Assembly (NCBI GenBank): GCA_958430865.1 | Contig: CAUDNR010004274.1 | Span: 15,959 to 46,502 of the forward strand | Direction: 5' to 3' | Source of the DNA: Entrophospora sp. SA101 | Taxonomy: Eukaryota; Glomeromycota; Glomeromycetes; Entrophosporales; Entrophosporaceae | DNA length: 30,544 bases | In this document: positions 1 to 10,605 of the stretch, one piece after another | How positions within the stretch are numbered: the first letter of the stretch is position 1 | How the letters are laid out: each line of letters starts with the position of its first letter | The notes under the pieces: generated by a model | Told to the model about the DNA's origin: nothing | Seen by the model: the letters and a program-made list of their open reading frames with translations, nothing else | Database searches by the model: none | Program-made: the position numbers and the translations under genes

Positions 1-76
1 ACCGAACCGAACCTAAACCAAAAACCGGTTCAAAAACCGAGTTCGAACCGGGGTTTTTTTAAACCGCCCCATCCCT
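1..76. repeat. End of an ACCGAACC-type dispersed repeat (probable MITE terminus)
   Basis: The window opens in a run of ACCGAACC / AAAACCGGTTC units. They contain short palindromes (ACCGGTT, GTTCGAAC) and end in GCCCCATCCCTAG. Read on the other strand, the end is CTAGGGATGGGGCGG, a style of terminus seen in hAT-like non-autonomous elements. The other end lies outside the window, so the family and the boundary cannot be fixed. Confidence 0.45.
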
Positions 77-2573
77 AGACTGATATGGATTTTTAAAAAT
101 TATCCCTGTGTAACCTCATTTATACCATTTTTCAGTTTGTACTTATACCCACTAGAAAAATTCAAGCTCAGTTGAATTTTATGATAGACTATTTTTTTAT
201 TTATAAAATGCAAAACATTACAGTAATACAAACAAATATTAAAATACAATTGTTTGAAGTAATGAGTATTTAATAGTAATAGTGAATATTAATAGTAATA
301 TTATGACATTTAATAAATTTAAATTTGTGTCCTTTAATTTCATTATAATTGTGATCTTTTAAATGGTAATGTAATATTGGAAATATCATTGAATGCATGA
401 TGTGAATCAATACTTTTATTTGAATCAAAAGCATCACTAGAAATACTAGAATCATCAACACTAGTATCACTGGAAATTGCATCTTGATCATTACTCATCA
501 AGTCACATGCATTATCTGTTTCAGTAGTAACTAGATGGGTTTCGCTTGTAACATTTATTGATTTTGAATCATAAATATTAAACTTACCATTGTTATTAGA
601 ATGTGTAATAGTTTGTTAGTAATATTAATGATAATGGTGGAGCAGTGTAATATTCCGCAAAGCAAGATGAAATATACAAATTTTAGAAAAGAATAAATTA
701 ATTTGTTATTAACCACCCAACAAATCTTCTTGATAGTGGAAAAAGTTACACGTAAAAATGGCATAAATGGTGGGGGATAAATCAGTTAAACCACTGGGTT
801 AATACAAATTTAAGCTCAATTTTACTTCTTAAAATTGAACTTATACCCGTACTACCCAGGGTTTAACTATTAATTATAAATCACGGGAAACTGATATATA
901 AATCGGAGATGATTCACGAAGTTACACGCAAAGTTGGAAAACTAATCAAGTGATCAAAACAGTTCAATTTATTCGAACACCACCAATAAAATAATTGACT
1001 CACAGAAATATTGGTATTCCAACATTCTAAAATGTAACGGATTACAAAGTCTCAGAATAATATTTAAACGAAAGAATTTTACATGACTCATGTTGACTAG
1101 AAATTACTTGAAAATAATTCTACATGGAAGGTTTAAATAATGATTAAAGAATACATTAATTAGTATAATTTAGGATTTTAAAGAAATCGGAGAACTAGAT
1201 GATAGAACCTCTAAAATATATAAATACGTTGTAAATTTCTCTTTCATGTAATGAGGAGGATCGCTTTTACTAAGAACATTGATGGCTGGAGAGATGTAGT
1301 TGATTGTATAATTGTTATCTTGAAAATAAATAAAATTTTTCAAGGTGATATATCGCATAACAATTATACAATGGATGATATTTTACACCCATTTGGAAAA
1401 ATAGCCCATGTGCAGTCTTGAAAATCAATTAGAAAAAATAGGGCAATTCGATTGACAAGCCAAGCTAACAGAATTGGCCGAATTAATGCAATGGGTTAAA
1501 CTTTTTTATTCTTTATCTCCGGTTACTATTCTTTTGTAATCTATTAAACGTGCAACTGTTTCTGAATTGTGTGACGCAATTCGTGACTCCAGACCACAAC
1601 GAACCCGACTAATGACAGCTCCGACTGATCAGACACGAAAATCTCTAAATGAAATCCCGACACTAAAATCCCAAATTTCTCAAGCTGAAATCCTGATACA
1701 TATTTTAGCCATATTGATTGATACGATCGTATCGTGGTTGTCACTCATCATTTTATACATCTTATGTATATCCGAGTTGGTTTTCTTTTCAGATTAGTTG
1801 GATGGACTTTAGAAACCTCATTGACTTAATACTCAAAATGTAATGTCTCGTTTTTGAAAAGCCTTTCGGAATGTTTTTTATCTGATGAAATCATGATTCT
1901 TCTTCGTTTTGAACTAGTTGACTGAATTTTATTATTTGCATATTGAATATTAACAAAGTCTCTATTAATTACGGTAAAAGTAAACATGGTTACACTCGTT
2001 TGCCAACTTTCTTCATTTAATTGTCTACTATTTTTTTTCTAATCATCATTAACTAAGTAAAAATAAAGACAAGTGATTCTTTGATCTCGCCAAGATTATA
2101 GCATTTATTAATAACCTGATCCCATTCATTATGTGTAAATATCGACCTGATACAATTTTCTGGATAAAATCCACAATTGGTGAAAGAATATGATTATTTT
2201 TCCTTTTATGTATTCAATGTCGCAATCCTTTGTAATCCCTTTAATATTAAGTTTTGCAACATTCGGCTTTTGCCGTAGTCAATTTTTATATACAAAGGTA
2301 TTAACTTTCCACATTGAGTATCCATAAACAACAAAAAGTTACCAATTTACACACATCATTTCTGTTAAAATAAGTACGAGCACTTTGATAATACTTTTTC
2401 TTTGACTGCGTTAACGTTTTTTAAGATAGGAGTATACATTGTTTTTGAATTTCAGTTAGCATAAATGTTTCTTTGTTATATTTTATGCAGATCTTGACAT
2501 ATCTGTGTTTCAAATTTTCACCAGTAATGCAACAAGTTGATTTCTTCAACAAAAATTTATTTTATAATAAAAA
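77..2573. other. Gene-poor AT-rich intergenic region
   Basis: No convincing gene is visible. The open frames here are short, AT-driven and low in complexity, with no recognisable domain and no supportive splice sites. A foldback element lies at 784-869 (listed separately). The segment at 130-181 (CTTATACCCACTAG followed by a TTCAAGCTCAGTTGAA stretch) resembles one arm of that foldback and may be a solo relic of it. The last few hundred bases should hold the promoter of the DUF202 gene; I see no clear core-promoter motif. Confidence 0.6.
784..869. repeat. Short foldback (MITE-like) element
   Basis: The sequence starts AGTTAAACC and ends GGGTTTAACT. The two halves pair over almost their whole length: TAAAATTGAACTTATACCCG on the right mirrors a diverged AAATTTAAGCTCAATTTTA arm on the left. 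The loop is only a few bases. No clear target-site duplication is visible. Confidence 0.5.
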
Positions 2574-3117
2574 ATGCAGCAGCCTCAAGAAAATAATAAT
2601 ATTGAATCGTTAAATGTGTTAACAGAAGCAGAAACAGTTGAGATAAGGTAAAAAAGACGAGATTTTGGCATGACGTTATATTATAAATGATGATTTCCTA
2701 ATTATTAATTTTTTCTAATTTTTTTTTTTAGAGGTAAAAAAAAAATCAATCAAACTATCACTCTATCTTTATATACAATTATTAATTAATTAATTAATTA
2801 AACATCTTCATCAACATCTATTATTAGCACATCAAAGAACATTCGAGGGGGCATATTGGAGAACCAGTTTATCAGCATTTGGATTTGCTCTAATTATCTT
2901 GCGCATATTTGAAGATTCATTCTATCGAATTGGGATGGTGTTTGTAGTGTATGGTGCAATTTTATTGTGTATTTCCCTGTTTAAAAGAAATAATACTTCA
3001 TATATCATAGATAAAGAAAAACCATTTGTTACAAGTGGTTTTTTTGTAATATTGGTTAGTTTATTAGCTGCAATAACTTATTTTACATTACTATTATTAT
3101 TAATTCAATTGGAATAA
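2574..3117 (+). CDS. DUF202 family small membrane protein, split gene
   Basis: The product is a 121-residue DUF202 (PF02656) membrane protein of unknown biochemical role; relatives are small three-helix proteins, some fused to vacuolar transporter chaperones. Proposed coding segments are 2574-2647, 2732-2733 and 2828-3117. The N-terminus (24 residues, Q/N/E-rich) leads into a signature reading EIRAHQRTFEGAYWRT, typical of fungal DUF202 proteins, then three hydrophobic helices: roughly SAFGFALIILRIF, MVFVVYGAILLCISLF and the C-terminal FFVILVSLLAAITYFTLLLL. The signature is only in frame if a 2-nt exon (AG) lies between two introns of 84 and 94 nt; joining 2647 directly to 2828 frameshifts and stops within about 20 codons. 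The main exon and family are fairly secure. The microexon is inference from frame and family conservation. Confidence 0.78.
2732..2733 (+). other. Candidate 2-nt microexon (AG) of the DUF202 gene
   Basis: A good acceptor with a CTAAT branch-like motif and a T-tract ends at 2731 (TTTTTTTTTAG). It is followed by AG and at once by a donor GTAAAA at 2734. Including these two bases joins ATA-AG, AG and CA into ATA AGA GCA, giving I-R-A in the conserved EIRA-x-QRTF motif. The arrangement could be a true 2-nt exon or a stepwise (recursive) splice that regenerates a donor. Confidence 0.5.
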
Positions 3118-3234
3118 ATATTATTTGATTACATGCATGACATATACCACGTGATAATAGATCTAATCAAAAAAAATTTTTATTAAATTATTTATCACTA
3201 TTACAATTACCACTTTATTTCGTTTTTACCAAGT

Positions 3235-3274
<40 letters not shown>
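3235..3274 (+). repeat. (AAT)n microsatellite abutting the FKBP start codon
   Basis: About a dozen AAT units run directly into the ATG at 3272; the last unit supplies the A and T of the start codon. The tract forms the leader just before translation starts, so its length is likely to vary between strains. Confidence 0.8.
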
Positions 3275-3277
<3 letters not shown>

Positions 3278-4295
3278 AAACCGGTCGGATTTTGGGGTAA
3301 ATTTTCTAAAAAATAATGTGTATCCAATTAATATAAAAAGTTAATTCTGAGCTATTTTCTTCTTTCATAGGACTTGTACTCACCAGTAATAGTCCTTTCA
3401 CTCACGTAGCTTCTCGTGATTACACAATTACAATGGTTTGCATCAATAAGTTTTCCTCCTCGTTATACTTTATTATTATTATTATTATTATTATTATAAT
3501 AAACAGTATTTGATTATTATGTGATGTAGGCAGCTTTTGATTCGAAGCTAAAAGATGATAAACGTACCTCGGTGCTTATGACACGAAACGATTCTACAAA
3601 ATATGTACTTTGTAATTTGATACCAGGAGTGGTAAATTTATTTATTTTTTATAAATATTCATCCATTCATTTATTCATTGATGTATTAAATTTGATACTT
3701 CAATGTTAACGTTAATGTTAATATTGATTGATCATTCTGTAGATAGAACAACAAATCTTGAATCAAACTATCTTCAGTGGTGAAACTGTCACAATTCATG
3801 TTGAGGGAAAAAAGTAATTATTTTGATAATGAATGATGAATGAATTTATGTGTAAAATATACTAAATACATTTGATAATTTTTTTCATTAAAAAAATAAA
3901 ATAAAGTAATATACATTTGACTGGTCATTATATCGAATTCTTGGATACCTTAGGAAATGGACCGTCATCGGGGCAAACAATCATTGATGAGCACTTTCAA
4001 CCTAATATTTTACCCAACGATTCAAATATAATGTCGTCAACATCAAAAGTTGATGGTAAAACTAAAAATAAGAATGGAAGTGGAGATGAAAGTGGCAGCA
4101 ACGATAAAAACGAGAACGGAGGAAATGTGAGAGGAAATGGAAAATTAAAGAGATCAATTGATACTTTAAATTCAAATGATTCATCAATTGCTAATCACAA
4201 TGCTGATAATGATAATGACAATGATGGTAATGATGTTGCCAATAAATCAAAAACCAAAAAAAAAAATGTCAAGAAGAATGATAAAAAAACCGTGA

Positions 4296-4335
<40 letters not shown>

Positions 4336-5563
4336 CAATAACAACAATAAAGGTGATAAGGATGTTGAAGAAATTAATGGCGAAAAGAAGCAAGTCAAAA
4401 AACGTAAGACCAATTCTGGTAATAAAAAGGTTACTATTGAAGATAACGGTGATGCTAAGATGGTAAAAAAGTTTTCTCCAATTATCAAGTTTTCTTTAAT
4501 ATTTATGATTAACATTTCAATACTTATATATTAAATTAAAAAATGATGCATACAAAGAATCTTGATTTCGGGTTGGATGATTTGGATGATGATAATGACA
4601 ATCAGGATAAAAATTCTGGCACTAATGAGAAAGCAATTAACAACAATCAAAAAATAAATAAAAAGAAAACTCAAATAGAACACCAACAGGAAAATCCAAC
4701 TAATCAAGTTAATAATAAAAAAGAAAGCTCAGAAGAAAAGCAAACTAATAAAAATAAAAATAAAAATAACAAGAAAAAAGATACCAATAGTAACTCGAAA
4801 ACAAACGAGGAGAAAAATGAAGCAGGTTTACCTAAATCACCCAAACCATCAAATGATAAAAGTCCAAATAATCAAGAGGTATAATTGATCGATTGGTCCG
4901 ATTAATTGATTTTTTGATTGGTTAGTTGTATACAACACTAAACATGAATAATTTGTACGTAGAAAAAAGTTAAGAATGTTGATGGTGTTTCGATTACTGA
5001 GGCTAAAGTTGGAATGGGCAAACAAGCAAAAAATGGAAAAAAGGTAATTAATAATATAAATATTTATGTATTCATTCTAATTATTTATTATTTTATTATT
5101 TTATCTTGTATAATATTTAGGTTGGTGTTCGTTACATAGGACGTTTGAAGGAGAATGGCAAAGTATTTGATTCAAATACAACTGGGAGACCTTTTTTTTT
5201 TACTCTAGGAAAAGCTGAAGTCATTAAAGGTAATAATAAATTTAATTTGCATTTTAAAAATTATAAAAATATGAAATAAAATCTAAATGTATTATCATTA
5301 TTATTTGAACTAAATAATTAAGGTTGGGAGATAGGAATAAATGGAATGTGTGTTGGAGGTGAAAGAAAATTGGTGATTCCACCTGCACTTGCATATGGCA
5401 CTAAAGGTCATCCCCCAAGTAAGTAAAGAAAAATTTTATTATTATTATTGTTATTAACATTATTGATATCGTTGGATAAATAATTGATATTTATTTATTT
5501 ATTTTAGCAATTCCCAAAGGTGCAACGTTAGAATTTGAAGTAAAATTATTAAAAGTTGATTAA
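3272..5563 (+). CDS. Nucleoplasmin-like FKBP-type prolyl isomerase (FKBP39 / Fpr3-Fpr4 type)
   Basis: A nuclear or nucleolar peptidyl-prolyl cis-trans isomerase and histone chaperone of the Fpr3/Fpr4/FKBP39 type, 493 residues. Exons: 3272-3296, 3371-3435, 3530-3631, 3743-3813, 3907-4462, 4558-4878, 4963-5043, 5121-5229, 5323-5418, 5508-5563; all junctions are GT-AG and in frame. Residues 1 to about 105 (starting [12 protein letters not shown], ending [14 protein letters not shown]) form the nucleoplasmin-like domain. Residues about 106-380 are a low-complexity linker rich in K, N, D and E, with a long poly-Asn tract and basic KKRK-type nuclear signals. The FKBP domain fills the C-terminus and keeps the usual ligand residues: Y412, F423, D424, R430, E440-V441-I442, W445 and Y468. 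The order of domains matches the family; the linker is more Asn-rich and less acidic than usual. The gene ends tail-to-tail with the acetyltransferase, 129 bp away. Confidence 0.95.
4303..4352 (+). repeat. AAT/AAC trinucleotide tract encoding poly-Asn
   Basis: A run of AAT codons with a few AAC encodes about 17 consecutive asparagines in the linker of the FKBP protein. The mixture of AAC and AAT at its end suggests it is older than the pure AAT tract at the start codon. Confidence 0.85.
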
Positions 5564-5692
5564 ATAATGTTGAAATGATTCTGTTTTTTATTTATAATTT
5601 TAAGTTATTTGCTTTATTGTTTTTATTTCTATTTAAAATAAAGATTTTTTTATGACAAAATCAAATATCCCTTTTAAAAAATATATATAATT
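5564..5692. terminator. Convergent 3' regions of FKBP and carnitine acetyltransferase genes
   Basis: Only 129 bp separate the two stop codons. The segment is almost pure A/T, with an AAAATAAAG element near 5635 on the plus strand and a TTTATT (AATAAA on the minus strand) near 5612. Both transcripts probably end here with overlapping 3' UTRs; that is inference. Confidence 0.45.
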
Positions 5693-8631
5693 TTAACTTA
5701 ACGATGATCCTAAATCATTAAATGCACCAGTCAAGGTTTTTCTAAATGCAACACTATCGGTTTCTTTGGCATTTTTATAACTACTTATACTCAACTTTAA
5801 CTTTTCCTTGCCAATAGAATAACAAATACCATATCCATCTGGCACAACTGCTCCAAAACCACCATAAAAATAATCACCCGGGCTCATATTTGAAGAGGAA
5901 AGTTTAAAATACATCGATTTGAGGTATGATGGATCACTAAAAATTGTTGCTTTAGATCTTTCCTCATCGTTTTGAAGATGTACTCTCAATCCTAATAAAT
6001 GTCTATCTACTCCATTGCCTTGATTATATAATTATAATGAGAAATTAATAAAAAAAAGTTTTTTTCGTTTGAGAGAAACGAGTGATTATATAGTATAGTA
6101 TAGTATACCTTTGGTAGCAGATATCATATATTCCAAATGACTCTCGATGGCTTTTTTGAGTAATTCAATTTTCTGTTCTTTCTATATATAATAAAATAAA
6201 ATTATATGAATAACATTCATAAATAAGTAGTTGACATTCATTAAAATAATTTTTTTATTACTTTAACGTTTTTATCATCGAATGCTTTTGTGAATGCAAC
6301 GCTGTCTACAGAGCACGATCTAACAGTTTCCGTTCTACCAAGTAAAAATGCTCTTGTAGAAGCAGATTCATAAGTAGCACATGGTTCACCATAATGACGA
6401 TAATAAGCTAATTGAAAAGCCATTTGAACAAAAGCATCTGGACTAACTTTGACTATTCAATTAATTGATTAATTAATAATGAATAATTTGATTTTTTTTT
6501 TTTTTATAAATAATTAAATGATCTTATAAAAGTTTACTTTTCTTTAGCCAATTAGAACCATATTCGCTATAATGTAATAAAACACTATCAACATTATCAA
6601 TTGCTGACTGAATATTAACTTGCGCATTTTCTATGGTTTTTTGGATAGACGGATCTAAATTCCATTTTAAATGTTCGGGGGTGGGTAAACTAATTGAAGA
6701 TGCATTTGGTGGATCTTGGGCAGGTTCTCTATTAATTTATCCATAAAGTAATATTACTAATATGTCATATTGTAAATATACATATGGGGTGGACAATAGA
6801 AACAAATTATACGTCAATAGTACTACAATAGATGTTTCTATTGTCCACCCCCATATTATTAATCAAATATATGTTAGAACTTACCTTGACACAATATAAT
6901 CCATCATTTTTCCAGGAATTACTGCATCTGAAGGTGAATGCTATTCAACCAACAAATTTCTTTTTTAATTAATAACTATTTTACACTTCATAATAATAAA
7001 AATACTTTATTTTATATTTTTCTTTTTATCTTTTGCTCTAACTCAACTTACTTCTCCATTAATACCACCACGGCCATTACTTTGCAAAATAACTTGAACT
7101 GCTTTATCAAACCAACGATTTCTTCCATCAAATCCATGAAACAAATTGTTATGTGATACACTAATATCACTATCAACCGAATAATCATCTAATGACACAC
7201 TAAATAATGCTTTGTCAATTGTTTCAAAATTTTGTTTATTGTTCATTTCTAATGTTTTTCGAGCCTTTGAGATTTTTGATGTTCAAAAGAAAAAAATTTA
7301 GATTTTTCAATAAATAATTTGTATAGATTATATACAAATTTATTAAACATATTATAATTTTTATAATTACAGTTGCCCAAGTGTCACGATGTTCCCCTGT
7401 TAACAATCCTACAGGAGCTTGTAATTCGCTACTAGGAATCTTATTAACTTGTTCAACAACTGATCTAAGTTGTCTATTAAATAAAAAAATTTTTTTAAAT
7501 AAATAAATCATTATCATATGCACACACACACACACACAAATCCACCTACTTTTCTATTTCATTAACAGGAACCCTTGCGCCATTATCGCCTAATACTTGT
7601 ACTTTAAAAATTTGGTCTTTAAACAAAACAATTATAAATTTTGCGGTTGCTGGCCAAGTTGTGATAATACGATCTTTTGGATGATCTGCTATACGAGTTG
7701 CTCCAAATTGATTTTTATATTGATTCATACATAATAATCCTTGTCGTGTGGATTCTGGCGGTAATTGTTCACTAATGAATTAATGATTTATTAATCCAAA
7801 GAAAAAGAATCATCAATATTAAACCGGCTAGCAATAAAATAAACAACAAGTTGACATACGCACTTATTAATTATATCATTGAAACTTAATAGATTTGATA
7901 TGAGTCCAGTCATTCTATTAATTTGAAAATCAGAAACTTGACCTTTTGGCGGAGGTTGTTTTAATATTCCATCTACTGGATCAACAAATTCACACCACCA
8001 ATTAACATTAATCAACGAAGGCTCACGCCATTCAAGATATGCCTTGTCCAACCAAATTTTGTCAAGCCAATTGGGCTGTAAATTAAGTAGTAACAAAAAT
8101 AACGATAATTACTGTTATTATTGGTGGCTTAATAAATCGAATTACACGCATGTATAATTCACCTCAATATTATACAATTCATGTAACCTAGCCTGTAACT
8201 TTTCACCAAGACCATCCTTCTTTACAAATTCGTCAACAGCTGCTGCTGCACGATTATAATCGGCTTGGGATAAAAGTGGTAATAAACTTTTTTTGTAACG
8301 TGTTGCAGTATCTTGAAGGGTAGGAATTGGTAGGTGTGGCAATTTATCTTGATTACTAAAAGTTTTAATTTCAACTTGTGAAGAAAAGTTTCGTCGTAAA
8401 TCATTATTGTTGTAATTATTATAAGGATAATTGTTTTGAATTGTTGAAAAAGACCGAGAAATTTGTCTAATTTGATGATGTTTTCTGATTACTATTATTA
8501 TTAGGTACGTACGTATATATAATTTTTAAAAAAACTTACCTTTTATAATGAAAGTTTTTTAGAAAAAAAGTATTTGAAAGTATTCTTGAAGACACTAACA
8601 AACTATCTAATTTATTAAAATCCCTGACCAT
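5693..8631 (-). CDS. Carnitine O-acetyltransferase, probably mitochondrial
   Basis: Transfers acetyl groups between CoA and carnitine for organelle acetyl-unit shuttling; choline/carnitine acyltransferase family, 666 residues, close to the usual length of fungal Cat2-type enzymes. Exons from the start: 8631-8540, 8484-8163, 8075-7864, 7771-7550, 7473-7371, 7264-7052, 6940-6885, 6728-6538, 6452-6262, 6181-6109, 6018-5693; all GT-AG and in frame. The N-terminus (MVRDFNKLDSLLVSSRI..., then RQISRSFSTIQ) is basic and Ser-rich with few acids, like a mitochondrial presequence. Family landmarks: LPHLPIPTLQDTATRY, LINVNWW, the catalytic His389 in NGEHSPSDA (Glu-His-Ser, split over exons 6 and 7), and STRAFLLGRTE at about 502-512. 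There is no C-terminal SKL-like peroxisomal signal (ends SSLS). Intron 7 contains a hairpin element and intron 4 a CA repeat. Confidence 0.95.
6782..6856. repeat. Foldback element inside carnitine acetyltransferase intron 7
   Basis: The left arm, ATATGGGGTGGACAATAGAA and the next bases, is matched at the right by TTCTATTGTCCACCCC plus one extra C and ATAT. Nineteen base pairs are perfect, one base bulges, and four more pair, around a loop of about 28 bases. It looks like a very young short MITE, or a strong intronic RNA hairpin. Confidence 0.75.
7517..7540. repeat. (CA)n microsatellite in intron 4 of the acetyltransferase
   Basis: About ten CA units lie just beyond the donor (minus strand) of exon 4, between 7517 and 7540. 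It is a simple repeat with no coding role. Confidence 0.8.
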
Positions 8632-8664
8632 CTTTAAAAAAAAAAAAAAAAAGAATAAAAATTC

Positions 8665-8737
8665 TGCCGTGCTAATCAAATTTAGTAACTATTTGCAGAA
8701 AATCTGCCAATAGTTTTCAAATTGGGTTAGCACTGCA
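8665..8737. repeat. Foldback element in the acetyltransferase upstream region
   Basis: GCCGTGCTAA at the left and TTAGCACTGC at the right are ends of two arms of about 30 bp. They pair with a few mismatches (TAACTATTTGCAGA against TCTGCCAATAGTTTT), with almost no loop. It lies upstream of the acetyltransferase start, and the duplicated copy of this promoter near 10620-10740 has no counterpart, so it probably inserted after the duplication. Confidence 0.6.
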
Positions 8738-8832
8738 TACTGATTTTATATAATATACTCTCGCGTTTTAAAAAGTTTTCCGTGGGAGTTTGTTTTTAAT
8801 TTTTAATCCAAAATTCAAAATAATAATTTAAT

Positions 8833-9243
8833 ATGCAATGTTATAATTATAATTTTTACTAATAATATTCCTTCTCTTTGATTTTAATAGTTGTTGATAT
8901 GTTAACTAAACTAACAAGCAAACAAACACTATTATCATTTCTTATTAATTATTTTTTTTTTCACCTTTTATTGTTTAGTTGTAAACTATCAAACATATAA
9001 AATGTACAGGATAAAAACTTTGAAACATTATATAAATTTCCAATTTATGAAGCTGCAGCAATTTCTGATTTTGAAGCAGAAATTGATGGCAAATATAAAA
9101 TTAAAGGTGAAGCAAAACAAGCTGTTTTCTGATTACAAAGAAGCTGTTGAGGTAATAATCTATAATCTATATGTACATTGATTAATAAATTAATTAATGA
9201 CAATTATTATTATTATTATTATTATTATAGAAAGGATATGGTG
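8833..9243 (+). pseudogene. Truncated 5' copy of the VIT/VWA gene
   Basis: This is a decayed duplicate of 10789 to about 11334. It keeps ATGCAATGTTAT (start and three codons), then loses the rest of exon 1 and part of intron 1. Exon 2 starts normally (TTGTTGATATG), but a deletion removes its end and its donor. Exon 3 is recognisable over most of its length (YKFPIYEAAA, DFEAEIDGKYKIKG) but has lost the bases for a few residues and gained others, which brings in a TGA. The similarity stops about 14 bases into exon 4. It cannot encode a VIT domain. The introns are also conserved, showing a DNA-level copy rather than retrocopying. Confidence 0.9.
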
Positions 9244-9665
9244 ATGAATCAGATGATAATAAAGAAGCAAGGGATAAAATCTTGAGCTCCAGTTCTATTT
9301 CCTTAGTACTTTGTATTGTTTCGCCTTTGATTTTTTTCTTATATTCCGATCCTACAAATTCGACAAAATCAACATTATCACTCTGCATCAATGCTTGTTT
9401 ATGGTCAGGTATATCCTTCTTGTTAGAATAGTCCTTGATAGGTGGTGGAGTAGGCAATGACGAACAAACCGGAGAAAGTGGAATATTAGTAACAGTTTGA
9501 TTCTACTCCTTAATCACCTTGATATATCATATTCCAGTTTTGCAATTTTGGCATTGAGCTCAGCATCTCTTAATTCCTCACGCTTATCATTTTTTTGACT
9601 TAGCTTTGCATTCTCAGCAAAGACTTAACATTTTCTTGTCTCAAATAAATCAATTTCGGATTGTA
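9244..9665 (-). pseudogene. Remnant of a coiled-coil gene at the duplication junction
   Basis: On the minus strand, from about 9650 downwards, the sequence reads as coiled-coil-like peptide (AENAKLSQKNDKREELRDAE, then LNAKIAKLEYDI). A stop and a frame change follow, then an open stretch with SLPTPPPIKDYSNKKDIPDH and DFVEFVGSEYKKKIKGETI down to about 9270. The heptad-like first part and Ser/Pro-rich second part recall multicopy low-complexity proteins of Glomeromycotina, but I cannot name the family with certainty. At least two in-frame stops make it non-functional. Confidence 0.45.
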
Positions 9666-10204
9666 TGTTTAGAGATAACTTTTATATAAGATGCACATAT
9701 CAATTTATAACACGTAATAAAATAAATGTTTTTGATTAGTTAATAATTTTACTTCATCTCATGCAAATTCCACACCACATCGTATGTGTATTTGCATAAT
9801 TTAACATAACACCACCATCAACAGATATTGGAGCTAATATTTTAGTTTGATCATTTCATTTCTTTCAAGAATAAAGATACCAGATGTGATTGGCATTTAG
9901 TTAACTGGTGTTTTTGAATTTATCAATTTTCGGTAAATTTTTTTTTTGACAATTAAAATTCTGGTGACATGACCTCATTTTTCATCATATTTTCTTCTTT
10001 TCAACAACATGTCTTTGGAAGTAAAAATACCATATGTATAATAAATTTCACCTAATTTTTATTCTTTTATCTGAATGAGCTATGCAAATAATGTTTTTTT
10101 TGGTTTGCATTTTTTTTTTAACTTATTTATATTGTTTCCAAATTGTTATCAAACTTAACTGATTGTGGGGCTGTTATTAATACTATAAATATTCTTGTTA
10201 ATAA
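9666..10204. other. AT-rich spacer at the duplication junction
   Basis: No coding signal is visible. Short T-runs and scattered stops fill all frames. It lies between the end of the coiled-coil remnant and the start of the decayed acetyltransferase copy, so it is probably decayed sequence from an insertion at the junction. Confidence 0.5.
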
Positions 10205-10605
10205 TTACCTCCAACCAAATTTTGTCAATTCAATTGGACTATAATTTAAGTAGTATATACAAAAATAATGGTAATTATTATTATTATTATTATTATACAA
10301 CTCATGTAACCTAGCTTGTAACTTTTCGCCATCCTTCTTTATAAAACTGCTGCTGCACGATTATAATCAGCTTCAGATAAGTGGTAATGAACATGTTGTA
10401 CATCTACCAATCTCGACTTTCAAAACACTGAAGTTTATCTTGATCACTAAAAGTTTTAATTTCAACTTGTGAAGAAGAGTTTCGTCGTGAATCATTATTA
10501 TTATTGAAAAAGGTTGAACAATTACTATTATTATTAGTGCCTGAATATAATTAAAAAAACTTACCTTTTTTAATAAAAATATTCTTGAAAAGACTAATTT
10601 ATCTC
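10205..10605 (-). pseudogene. Decayed 5' fragment of the carnitine acetyltransferase gene
   Basis: A minus-strand duplicate of about 8047-8612. It starts inside exon 3 (CCAACCAAATTTTGTCAA is shared), passes the intron and most of exon 2 (ATGTAACCTAGCTTGTAACT; TAAAAGTTTTAATTTCAACT is identical in both), and ends in remains of exon 1 (CTTACCTTTT, AATATTCTTGAA). Exon 2 carries several small deletions that break the frame, among them the loss of codons before the Ala-rich CTGCTGCTGCACG stretch. No protein can be made from it. Confidence 0.88.

Noticed and set aside
31..60. GGTTCAAA / GTTCGAAC box resembling a tRNA T-loop
   Set aside because: It belongs to the ACCGAACC repeat; no cloverleaf can be drawn around it.
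2648..2827. Single large intron in the DUF202 gene
   Set aside because: Joining 2647 directly to 2828 shifts the frame and meets a stop before the first membrane helix; it also destroys the conserved QRTF motif.
4195..4515. Minus-strand open frame with a poly-Leu run
   Set aside because: It is the reverse complement of the poly-Asn and Lys-rich linker of the FKBP gene; the leucines come from AAT/AAC codons read backwards.
8142..8404. Two alternative frames over acetyltransferase exon 2
   Set aside because: Only one is collinear with the family (LPHLPIPTLQDTATRY); the other is a shadow.
9194..9457. Intact 87-residue gene on the minus strand
   Set aside because: Its apparent start is an internal Met-equivalent of a longer decayed frame with stops just upstream, and its end is an ATT repeat belonging to the neighbouring intron copy.
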